Positions 1-5,467 are shown, counted from the stretch's first letter. The stretch is 5,467 nt of DNA from CAYNRQ01 sp964399875 (GCA_964399875.1 CAYNRQ010000069.1:1-5467); one strand, 5' to 3'. Numbers and translations are program-made. Notes: generated from the sequence alone by a model not told the origin.

Positions 1-44
1 CGATTGCCTTGTTTGGAACCACCGGTCAGAGACCGGCGGAATTC
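1..44 (-). ncRNA. GC-rich hairpin element, possible 5' part of a structured RNA cut by the window edge
   Basis: This is a GC-rich stretch in AT-rich surroundings. Positions 22-27 pair with 31-36 around a 3-base loop (CCGGTC-AGA-GACCGG), and 19-20 pair with 38-39. The A21/C37 opposition between them is a mismatch on the plus strand but a U-G wobble on the minus strand, so a minus-strand RNA fits better. Read on the minus strand, the 3' arm is CCGGTGGTT, followed after a short spacer by GGCA and TCG. The element at 1535-1563 on the plus strand has the same order. An alternative is that the hairpin is a terminator of an unseen upstream gene or an operator beside the promoter at 48-59. No transcript evidence is available and the left end is missing. 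Confidence 0.25.
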
Positions 45-47
45 TTA

Positions 48-59
48 TTTAAATATATA
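48..59 (+). promoter_or_regulatory. Archaeal TATA-box promoter for the small-gene pair
   Basis: TTTAAATATATA matches the archaeal TATA-box pattern. Transcription would be expected to start about 25 bases downstream, near 75-80. That leaves a leader of roughly 30 bases carrying the GGAGGT ribosome-binding site at 97-102. The hairpin at 19-39 ends only 8 bases upstream of the box, so it could affect this promoter. The box is nearly palindromic and might also work leftwards. Confidence 0.55.
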
Positions 60-107
60 GGAGATTATTAATAAATAATAGAATTAGAATCTAATTGGAG
101 GTATTCT

Positions 108-305
108 ATGGGCTTGATAGAGGAACTGTTAAAAAACAAAGAGGAGATATTAGTCAGCTTTTTGAAGATTCTTGAAGGAAAAGAAGCAAAAGCAAAGGTA
201 AGGCTTGATGGTATAGAACTCAAGGTAGGAAGCACTGCACTTAAACTCGATGGTGAGATAGAATTTACATTCGTGCCCTTTGAAAAAGAAGAGAAAAAGG
301 AATAA
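108..305 (+). CDS. Small conserved-looking archaeal protein of unknown function (65 aa)
   Basis: I do not recognise a named family. The start is well supported: GGAGGT at 97-102 lies 5 bases before the ATG, and an archaeal TATA box lies further upstream. The protein has two parts. Residues 1-24 form a predicted amphipathic helix (MGLIEELLKNKEEILVSFLK). Residues about 25-58 alternate polar and hydrophobic residues as in beta strands (KAKVRLDGIELKVG, then ALKLDGEIEFTFVPF). The tail is highly charged (EKEEKKE). There is no signal peptide, membrane segment or cysteine, so it is probably cytoplasmic. The next gene starts 41 bases downstream on the same strand with no evident terminator between, so they may be cotranscribed. 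Both proteins begin MGL and share a weak central match, which suggests distant paralogy. From memory, similar short helix-plus-strand proteins occur in archaeal genomes without assigned function. No role is proposed. Confidence 0.85.
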   Translation: MGLIEELLKNKEEILVSFLKILEGKEAKAKVRLDGIELKVGSTALKLDGEIEFTFVPFEKEEKKE

Positions 306-346
306 ATCTGTAATAATTTAAATTCTTTGGAAGGGATTAATTAATC

Positions 347-607
347 ATGGGATTATTAGATTCTTTTCTGGAAAAGATTTTTGGTAATGTTCATTTTTAT
401 ATCTTTGTTGGGAAAAAACCAGCTGCAGAAATTATCATAAATGAAAAGGAAATTGTAGTGGATATAAAAAACCCTGTCCTGGCTGTTGAAGCGGCCATAG
501 AGCAGATGTTAAAGAAGAAGCATGTTGGTTCTGAAAAGCTTAAGCAGCTCAAGAAAATGGGGTATAAAGTTAAGATAAAGTATAAGAGGATAGAGTTTTA
601 CCTTTAA
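347..607 (+). CDS. Small lysine-rich protein of unknown function (86 aa)
   Basis: I do not recognise this protein. The ATG at 347 follows a purine-rich GGAAGGGA at 329-336, a rather distant ribosome-binding site. TTTAAATT at 317-324 is placed so that it could also drive a nearly leaderless transcript of this gene alone. Visible parts are a short N-terminal amphipathic segment (MGLLDSFLEKIFG), beta-like strands around residues 15-40 (HFYIFVGKKPAAEIIIN, EIVVDI), a helix around 43-58 (VLAVEAAIEQMLKKK), and a basic C-terminus (LKKMGYKVKIKYKRIEFYL). No signal peptide, true membrane helix or cysteine is present. The basic C-terminal half could bind nucleic acid or acidic lipid surfaces, but this is only inferred from charge. 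An ungapped 18-residue stretch starting GKKPAAEI resembles GKEAKAKV in the upstream protein. The gene converges on the pilin operon, with only 16 bases between the two stop codons. Confidence 0.82.
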   Translation: MGLLDSFLEKIFGNVHFYIFVGKKPAAEIIINEKEIVVDIKNPVLAVEAAIEQMLKKKHVGSEKLKQLKKMGYKVKIKYKRIEFYL

Positions 608-623
608 GGCCAGAGGGTTTGAT

Positions 624-1121
624 TCATCTCCAGAGCCAGAACTTTAATCTTGCAATCTTTCCATTATAAAGGACGTATCTTTCTGCTGGTACGATTATGC
701 TTGCAGAAGAATCTGGGTAATTGCCCTTGGTTATGTTGTTTCCGTCCTGATTTTTCATAATAGTATGATTCATATAGCTTAATTCAAAATAAAACTCATA
801 AGCTCCTATGCCAAGTAAACCCCTTGCTTTGCTGTAGCTTAGATTAAGGAATCTGTCAACCTTTGTTTTATTTAATACATTTTCATTTCTGGATGCAATG
901 CCAATAACCTTAACATTGGTTGCATTCCAATCCCGGGGCAGTCCTTCCACTCTTATAAGAGAATCAGAAATCAACAGGGCAGAGGTCTGCATATTGTTTA
1001 TTTCCACTTGTTCAGAGCTTTGTGTGCTTGTATAGCTCCATGTGAAAAACACCAGTATAATAACTGACATAAATATAAGTATCGATACTGCAAAATCAAT
1101 TGACCATATCTGTGCTCTCAT
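624..1121 (-). CDS. Type IV pilin-like (pseudopilin-like) secreted protein
   Basis: This 165 aa protein has a very short positive leader (MRAQ) followed by IWSIDF and a hydrophobic helix (about residues 10-28, AVSILIFMSVIILVFFTW). That is the layout of archaeal class III prepilin leaders, which a prepilin peptidase cleaves before the helix. The rest is an extracellular domain with five N-glycosylation sequons (NAT, NKT, NLS, NHT, NIT) and a C-terminus predicted as beta strands (ERYVLYNGKIARLKFWLW). The leader is not the textbook QxSxE: S and D fit the usual S(+3) and E(+5) only if cleavage is after Q4, whereas cleavage after A3 puts D at +6. The ATG overlaps the upstream pilin stop as ATGA (1118-1121), indicating one operon with translational coupling. 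A GGGGAG at 1135-1140 lies 13 bases before the ATG, too far to be a strong site. It is probably a minor or accessory pilin; its exact role is unknown. Confidence 0.8.
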   Translation of the reverse strand: MRAQIWSIDFAVSILIFMSVIILVFFTWSYTSTQSSEQVEINNMQTSALLISDSLIRVEGLPRDWNATNVKVIGIASRNENVLNKTKVDRFLNLSYSKARGLLGIGAYEFYFELSYMNHTIMKNQDGNNITKGNYPDSSASIIVPAERYVLYNGKIARLKFWLWR

Positions 1122-1504
1122 GTTATTAACACATCTCCCCTCACATTTTTGATCAGATTCTCTCCTTTTTTAAGGGTGCCTGATATATTCTGGGTTAGTA
1201 ATGGTTTTGGATACGTGTTATTATTTATAGTCAGATAGATATAGTTTGATATTATCTGCACAGTGTAATTTAAACCAAAGATTTTATTTGGCATTGTAAG
1301 ATTAATCGAAAATCCGTGTCCTTCAAGATAAGCAGTGTTTATTTTGTTGGAGGCGTCATTAAGAAGCCTTTCCACTTCCAGGTCTGTCTGGGCCGTGCTG
1401 ACCTCTCTCACCCTCATAAGGCCTATCCATAAACTTACAAGAAGGGCCAGTACAAGGATAATAAAGATTATCATAAACTCTATGCTTGATTGCGCCTTTG
1501 ACAT
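1118..1504 (-). CDS. Class III signal peptide type IV pilin-like protein
   Basis: This is a 128 aa protein when started at the ATG at 1504-1502. A TTG three bases earlier is also in frame, but it would sit only 2 bases from the GGAGG site at 1510-1514, whereas the ATG is at a normal 5-base spacing. The N-terminus MSKA-QSSIEFMII fits the archaeal class III leader QxSxExxxL (Q5, S7, E9, with I13 in place of L). Prepilin peptidase would be expected to cleave between A4 and Q5. A hydrophobic helix follows to about residue 29; in pilins this helix anchors the subunit and packs into the filament core. The remaining domain is short, lacks cysteine, carries four sequons (NLT, NYT, NNT, NIS) and ends in a strand-like segment. 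It is the first gene of a two-gene operon with the pilin-like gene downstream, and it diverges from the large surface-protein gene. Pilus, adhesion or surface-complex roles are all possible; no assembly ATPase or prepilin peptidase is in the window. Confidence 0.85.
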   Translation of the reverse strand: MSKAQSSIEFMIIFIILVLALLVSLWIGLMRVREVSTAQTDLEVERLLNDASNKINTAYLEGHGFSINLTMPNKIFGLNYTVQIISNYIYLTINNNTYPKPLLTQNISGTLKKGENLIKNVRGDVLIT

Positions 1505-1509
1505 CAACG

Positions 1510-1514
1510 CCTCC
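1510..1514 (-). promoter_or_regulatory. Shine-Dalgarno site of the pilin gene
   Basis: On the minus strand GGAGG is followed by a 5-base spacer and ATG at 1504-1502. This selects the ATG over the in-frame TTG at 1507. The site lies 5 bases from the base of the 1520-1543 hairpin, so folding of a minus-strand leader could affect access to it. The same GGAGG recurs on the minus strand at 1572-1576 in the second copy of the duplicated unit, with no gene start there. Confidence 0.7.
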
Positions 1515-1519
1515 TATGC

Positions 1520-1543
1520 AACCACTGGATAAGTCCGGTGGTT
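1520..1543 (+). repeat. Strong inverted repeat (10-bp stem, TAAG loop)
   Basis: AACCACTGGA and TCCGGTGGTT pair over ten positions, with one G-U wobble on the plus strand, around a 4-base loop. It is the most stable local hairpin seen in the window. It could be the first hairpin of the candidate RNA, a protein operator between divergent genes, or a leader hairpin next to the pilin ribosome-binding site. A plus-strand terminator role is unlikely because only a short mixed T/G run follows. Confidence 0.7.
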
Positions 1544-1636
1544 TGTTGGTTCGGCATAACTCGAAACCCTGCCTCCATCCAATGTTAACCGGTGGTTTTT
1601 GGCTCGGTTTCCGATAGAACCAACCTGCAACTCCTC

Positions 1637-1677
1637 TTTAATTTATTATATTATGAAGGAAATATAATATAATTAAT
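1637..1677. promoter_or_regulatory. AT-rich promoter tract for the divergent genes
   Basis: This is an almost pure A/T tract. TTTATTATATTA at 1641-1652 would place a plus-strand start near 1670-1675, giving a nearly leaderless transcript for the ATG at 1678. This is consistent with the poor ribosome-binding site (GAAGGA at 1655-1660, 17 bases upstream). Read on the minus strand the same tract is TATA-like and could start a pilin transcript with a leader of roughly 120 bases containing the whole structured region. Both directions are inferred from sequence only. Confidence 0.4.
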
Positions 1678-4600
1678 ATGGATGGGGGAAAGAAAGGGCC
1701 TTTCTTGCTGGTTCTTGCATCATTTATAGCACTCATGGTCTTTGGGGAGTGTGCTTATGCACACGAATACAAGGCTGAGCTATGTCCCAGCAATTATTCA
1801 ATTGTACCCTCTGGCGGAGATTNNNNNNNNNNNNNNNNNNNNNNNNNNNNNNNNNNNNNNNNNNNNNNNNNNNNNNNNNNNNNNNNNNNNNNNNNNNNNN
1901 NNNNNNNNNNNNNNNNNNNNNNATAGTGGGAGGGGTGGGAAATATGTTATTTTGCCTTCTAGTCATAAATTAATACTTGAGTGGGATCATGCTCCAATAG
2001 AGAATGAAAATATTAACATAAGTTATATTGGATTGATATATACTATTATTAGTAGTAAACCTTTTTCTATTTGGGGCAACAAATATAATGAAACTGACAA
2101 TAGTTTTGGATGGGAAGAAATAATGACAAAAATAAATGATGTATTTAATTTTGATGTAAAAGACAAGATAGATCCGCAGGAAGGTGTATATAAAATAATG
2201 ATTAAAAACGATGATGGGGGGAATTTGAATATAGATTCGGTCAGATTAAAAGTAGATTATAAAAAAATAGGTAGTTTATCTGTAAATGCCAATGTCAGCC
2301 CATCCAGGATTGGGGTGGGGAATAAAACGAATCTGACCGGATCGGTTACGTGCAATAATGGCTATTGTGGGATAATTAGTGTGGCGACAGATATCGATAG
2401 GAAAGACGAATCATTGATAGGAGGGAGTGACATTAAAACATGTGGAACTCTGGATAATAAAATAACATTGCTGCGCACAACGTTCAGCAATCACCCAAAC
2501 ATATCGACGTATGGTAATCGTAATCAGAGCTATCCTGGTGAATATATCAGTGATGAGGAATATTCTCATAATCATCCTCAGACAGGGTCTGCTGAAAATG
2601 GCACTCTTGGTTATACACATAGTTTTGTTGATGATAATAATGATGAACCTCGCCCTGCGGACTCTGTATACAGGCTGAACTTTAGCTTTCCGCATTCAGG
2701 TGATTCCCTTGTTCTCCATTTTTCTGCAAGCAATCTTCAGGGTATAGAGGATGAAAGCTGGGGTTTGGATAATGTTAATATAACCCTTATTAATGATTCT
2801 GGTTCTGAATCTTATTATTTTTATGATTTCAATCAATATGACGTGAAAAAAATCAAAAAATGGTCAAATGCAAGCAGGACAGAACCACATAATAAAGATG
2901 ATTATGGGAGTTTCCTAGGAGAGTTTTCAAATAATGATATTATTTTGAATCTCGATCATCTTCCCTCACATACCTATGTCAATGTGTCCTTTGATCTCTA
3001 TATAATCATGACCTGGGATGGGAATTTTCCTGATCTGGGGCCTGATATCTGGGAGTTTGGCTATGAAAATGATACAAGTTGCAATGTTTCTTGGGAAGTG
3101 AAAGGTAACCTGGAAGGGGAGTATGAGATTAATTTAACAGCTATTAATAGTGAGTATCTTCTTTCTGCTGTTGGGAATACAATGTTGTTTGTTGAGAAAG
3201 GCTTGGGCACATTGTACTTTGAGTCGGTTTCTTTGTCTCCTGATGCAATACTTCAGGGTGAAACAGCAGAGCTTTCAGGAAAAATTGAATGCAGTGGAAA
3301 ATACTGTGGGAATGTGAATGTTACAGCTAAATCTATCCGGAATGGGAATGAACCAATAGGTACCGATGGTGATATTTCAACGCGAAACCCTCATTATGGT
3401 TGTGGTGAAATGGGTATTAATAAAAACGCTTGTTTTCCTCATTGGGAAATAATGGGCAATGAAATTGGGGATTATTCTATTGCATTATTTGCAGAATCTA
3501 ATGAGAGCAAGATAAGCGGTATAATAAGATATACAGGATTAAAAGTACAGGATCCTGCTAATCCTGAACCGACTTTAGAGACCGATTTGCATGATCTGCC
3601 TGATTCTTTTATTGCAGGCGAAAGCCTTGTATTAAGTGCAACTATTAGCTGCAATTTTAAAGATTGCGGAAAAGTGGATAATTATATACGATATTCTGTT
3701 GATAATGGCAACACATGGATAGATTTAAGCCAGAGCACGCCATTGGCAATAAACGATAATAATCCAAAGTCCTTTGATTTGGCAAAAGATAAATCACATT
3801 CAGTTGAATGGAATGTTGCTGCAAAACAGTCTGGAAGATATATGCTGGGTGTGTTTTCTGTTATTCCTTCCTATAATACATCAGAGAGTGAGACCATAGA
3901 GGTTAAGCCTGTCACTGTTACTATTCATAGTCCAATGGATAAATCCGCTTATACTTATTTAAGAGGCAAATTAGTGCTAATGGCAACTGCTCCAAAAGGA
4001 GCGGATGTTAGAGCTTATTCGGATTTCTTTGATGCAGAATTGGAATATTCTGAGGGTGTCTACAGGGGTATAGTGGATGTTGGGAAGAATGTTACCTCAG
4101 GATACTACGTTGTTACAATAGAAGCCCGGGTGGGTGATTCTGAGGGCTCTGCGCAAAGAACGATTCATATTGATGATAGATTTGATGTGGCAATGCATAC
4201 TGATAAAGATATCTATAATCAATCCGAGAGTGTGATGATTAGTGGTAATGTTTCTAAATCAGGTAAAGCAAAAAAAGCAAATGTGACACCGAGAATTGTT
4301 TGTGGGAGTCTGGAGAAACCCGTGGGTGAGATGATTGAAACAGATGAAAATGGTGAATATCTCTTTAATTCGTCTTTTTTTGGTATTCCTTCTGGAATAT
4401 GCAGGATTGAGGTAATAGTGTCAGATAGTTTTGGAAACAGCGGTTATGCCAGTAAAGATATAACCGTTGTATCCCATGGCAAGAAGCTTGACATGGTTTT
4501 TTTCAGTCCTGGAGAGGGGGAGAGTTATGAAAAAGATGATGAAATAGAAATTGCTTTAATGTCTTTTTTGGATGATAACATAATCTTGGGAGCCAGTGCA

Positions 4601-5467
4601 ACATGCCAGGACCCATACAATGTTAGTAATTTCATTAGGCTGGACGAAGGTGAAAATGGAAGGTACTATGGCACATATACAATTCCATTGAATGTGGAAA
4701 CAGGAAGACGAATCCTTGCATGTGCTGTCACAAAGGATAATTTTTCTGGAAGTGGCCACAGGTATATAAATATAAAGCCAACCAGCAATCTAAAAGTAGA
4801 TGTTATTTATCCAAAAAAGGATGTCTTCAAAATAGGAGATAAGGTTGATTTTAAAATAAGGGTTTCAAGGTCTTCTGATAATTCTCCCTTAGGCGGTATG
4901 AATGTGAGTATAGAGGTTAACAATGAAACATTATATCTGTATGAAACATCGACAGGCATTTATGAAAGCATAGATTATTACTATAAGTTCAATAGTGCGG
5001 ATGATTTTAACTTCAGCATTAAGGCATCGGATAAGTTTGGAAATTATGGCACTGATAGTTTTGTTTTAAAGACAGTAGAAGAAGGGTTTGATCTGTTTCT
5101 GATTATAGCATTAGTCGGTGTTGCTATTTTTGCTATTGCTGTTCTGAAAAGCATTAGTAAAGGAAGAGTAATACCAGTAACCATAAAAGAAAAGGTATTC
5201 TATATTCCTGTCAGACCAAAAGAGCCAAGACATCTTTCAAGGCCGAGAGTGAGCAGAAAGCAGGAATTAATGAAAAAACTGGACGAGCTGGAAAGGAAGC
5301 GTACTAATATACAGAGATCAATGGATGAAACAGAGAGGGAATATTATAAGAGAAAGATAGATGAAAAGACATTCAAGAAAATGATGACTAGTTATAAGCA
5401 GAAACTTATTGAGGTTGATGTGGAGATAAGGGGTGTGGAAGACGAGATCAGATCTACGCGTGAATAG
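1678..5467 (+). CDS. Large secreted multi-Ig-like surface protein with C-terminal membrane anchor, interrupted by an assembly gap
   Basis: The N-terminal piece (48 residues before the gap) is a typical Sec signal peptide: MDGGKK, hydrophobic FLLVLASFIALMVFG, then ECAYA with likely cleavage before HEY. After the gap, 1180 residues run open to TAG at 5465. In order they hold: a partial beta domain (1925-2269; ending IDSVRLKVDY), three tandem domains with a CX4CG motif (2273-3907) of which the first has a large insertion, and about four Ig/MG-like beta domains (about 3908-4171, 4172-4471, 4481-4780, 4787-5086; one with TDKDIYNQSESV, two with extra Cys pairs). These are followed by one membrane helix (5093-5146) and a charged coiled coil. 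Many N-glycosylation sequons and paired cysteines fit an extracellular location. The pieces lie in different frames only because the gap was filled with 100 Ns; a true gap length divisible by three restores one frame. It is probably an adhesin or structural surface protein working beside the divergent pilins; its ligand is unknown. Confidence 0.85.
1823..1922. other. Assembly gap of exactly 100 N
   Basis: There are exactly 100 undetermined bases, the conventional filler for a scaffold gap of unknown size. The left flank reads in the frame of the 1678 start and the right flank one frame over, with a TAG at 1924-1926 in the left frame. For a single gene the true missing length must be a multiple of three. 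Confidence 0.98.
2273..3907 (+). repeat. Three tandem CX4CG beta-domain repeats within the surface protein
   Basis: Each unit starts with a strand pair and a C-x4-C-G hairpin: TCNNGYCG (Cys codons 2351, 2366), ECSGKYCG (3290, 3305) and SCNFKDCG (3650, 3665). Each later has a W-containing strand and a G-[EDR]-Y motif: CNVSWEVKGNLEGEYEINL, CFPHWEIMGNEIGDYSIAL and HSVEWNVAAKQSGRYMLGV. Units 1 and 2 carry a second Cys pair (2441/3080 and 3401/3431); unit 3 lacks it. The pattern fits extracellular beta-sandwich modules stabilised by disulfides. I recall similar modules in archaeal surface proteins, but give no family name. Confidence 0.75.
2444..3079 (+). other. 212-residue jelly-roll-like domain inserted in the first CX4CG repeat
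   Basis: Repeat 1 has 212 residues between its second pair of cysteines, where repeat 2 has 9. The insert begins ITLLRTTFSN, continues QSYPGEY, TGSAENGTLGY, DSVYRLNFSFPHS and DESWGLDNV (about 2750-2776). It then has FLGEF (2912-2926), LPSHTYVNVSFDLYII and TWDGN (3011-3025) to GPDIWEF. From memory these motifs belong to a beta-sandwich domain found in secreted bacterial proteins, notably of planctomycetes and calcium-binding-repeat proteins. There the SFDLYII-WDGN-GPDxW half precedes the TTFSN-SWGLDNV half. Here the order is reversed. Carbohydrate or other ligand binding is a guess from fold type only. Confidence 0.6.
5093..5464 (+). other. C-terminal membrane helix and cytoplasmic coiled coil of the surface protein
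   Basis: An 18-residue hydrophobic segment (LFLIIALVGVAIFAIAVL) is followed by KSISKGR, so by the positive-inside rule the last 106 residues are cytoplasmic. A basic, proline-containing linker (VRPKEPRHLSRPRVSRKQ) leads into about 70 residues of heptad-like charged sequence from 5255 to the stop. It can be read as two helices: QELMKKLDELERKRTNI, then a second around TFKKMMTSYKQKLIEVDVEI. A sizeable cytoplasmic coiled coil is more than a simple anchor needs and may bind a partner or oligomerise. Confidence 0.75.

Larger units (their letters stand above)
1509..1607 (+). repeat. Two tandem imperfect copies of a GCCTCC...CCGGTGGTTT...TTGGYTCGG unit
   Basis: Copy 1 (1509-1554) and copy 2 (1571-1607) each begin with GCCTCC. 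After a variable 12-20 bases each continues CCGGTGGTTT, then TTGG and YTCGG. The 3' blocks (1535-1554 and 1589-1607) differ by one inserted base and one substitution. In both copies CCGGTGG forms the 3' arm of a hairpin. A degenerate third GCAACTCC lies at 1627-1634. The arrangement looks like a local tandem duplication within the structured region. Confidence 0.6.
1508..1636 (+). ncRNA. Candidate structured RNA or structured leader in the divergent intergenic region
   Basis: This is an island of 67 G/C in 129 bases, directly followed by a 44-base tract with only 4 G/C. Hand-found helices are: H0 1520-1529/1534-1543 (10 pairs, loop TAAG); P1 1545-1552/1617-1624 (8 pairs); P2 1563-1568/1606-1611 (6 pairs); P3 1571-1573/1601-1603 (3 pairs); P4 1575-1579/1591-1595 (5 pairs, 11-base loop). 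P1 to P4 nest inside each other. The two non-Watson-Crick pairs (T1526/G1537 and T1578/G1592) are G-U on the plus strand and C-A mismatches on the minus strand, which favours a plus-strand RNA. On the other hand, the better promoter-like AT tract (1637-1677) lies where it would serve a minus-strand pilin leader or the plus-strand surface gene. No tRNA, box C/D or recognised riboswitch pattern was found. Ends are approximate and function is unknown. Confidence 0.4.

Noticed and set aside
605..626. Intrinsic terminator between the convergent genes
   Set aside because: The 16-base gap has no clear stem-loop or long T-run for either direction; only short T/A stretches are present.
1118..1160. RGD cell-binding tripeptide near the pilin C-terminus (NVRGDVLI)
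   Set aside because: It sits in a strand-like C-terminal segment where similar pilins, as I remember them, carry related non-RGD residues. There is no reason to infer integrin-type binding.
1505..1507. TTG as the pilin start codon
   Set aside because: It lies only 2 bases from the GGAGG site. The ATG three bases later has normal spacing and gives the standard short class III leader.
1335..1532. Plus-strand open frame over the pilin 5' end
   Set aside because: It is antisense to a well-supported pilin gene, has low-complexity composition and no ribosome-binding site. The same holds for antisense frames at 2411-2695, 3472-3654 and 4556-4759 inside the surface gene.
1535..1607. CRISPR array from the repeated CCGGTGGTTT
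   Set aside because: There are only two imperfect copies, too short and too few, with no regular spacers or cas genes.
1545..1624. tRNA gene in the GC-rich intergenic island
   Set aside because: The length and an 8-bp outer stem are suggestive, and GGTTCG occurs, but there is no proper D-arm, anticodon arm or T-arm layout on either strand.
1742..1760. Lipobox at Cys25 of the surface-protein leader
   Set aside because: The residues before the Cys (MVFGE) do not fit a lipobox, and a better signal-peptidase site (AYA before HEY) follows directly.
1742..1822. ATG at 1742 as the start of the long surface protein
   Set aside because: It is out of frame with a clear signal peptide starting at 1678. 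It joins the downstream frame only through the arbitrary 100-N filler, and its local translation looks nothing like a leader.

Overview
This AT-rich window looks archaeal, most likely from a DPANN-type or otherwise uncultivated euryarchaeal lineage assembled from a metagenome. The signs are class III (type IV pilin-like) prepilin leaders, TTTAAATA-type TATA boxes combined with Shine-Dalgarno (SD) sites, and a large Ig-like surface protein with one C-terminal membrane helix. The phylum assignment is inference.

Layout from left to right. Positions 1-44 are a GC-rich hairpin region. It is followed by an archaeal promoter and two small same-strand genes (108-305 and 347-607) for 65 and 86 aa proteins of unknown function, which may be distant paralogues. 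Convergent to them, on the minus strand, is a two-gene pilin-like operon (pilin 1504->1118, pilin-like 1121->624) joined by an ATGA overlap. Positions 1505-1677 separate this operon from a divergent gene. That spacer is mostly GC-rich (67 of 129 bases at 1508-1636 by hand count), contains a tandem duplicated motif, and folds into several nested helices. It then drops abruptly into an AT-rich promoter-like tract. Positions 1678-5467 encode one large secreted, membrane-anchored protein. It is broken by a 100-N assembly gap (1823-1922) whose arbitrary length throws the two halves out of frame.

The pilin-like proteins and the giant exported protein plausibly build one cell-surface apparatus such as a pilus or adhesin. 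The giant protein has a signal peptide, a partial N-terminal beta domain, three tandem Cys-containing beta domains, and about four more Ig-like domains. It ends in a membrane helix and a charged cytoplasmic coiled coil. The first Cys domain carries a 212-residue insertion.

The two most interesting observations are these. (1) A candidate structured RNA lies in the divergent intergenic region. It has a possible second, truncated relative at the left edge, and in both copies the non-Watson-Crick pairs are G-U on the same sense strand. (2) The 212-residue domain sits inside a Cys-Cys loop of a repeat domain, and its two halves appear in the reverse of the order I remember for its family.
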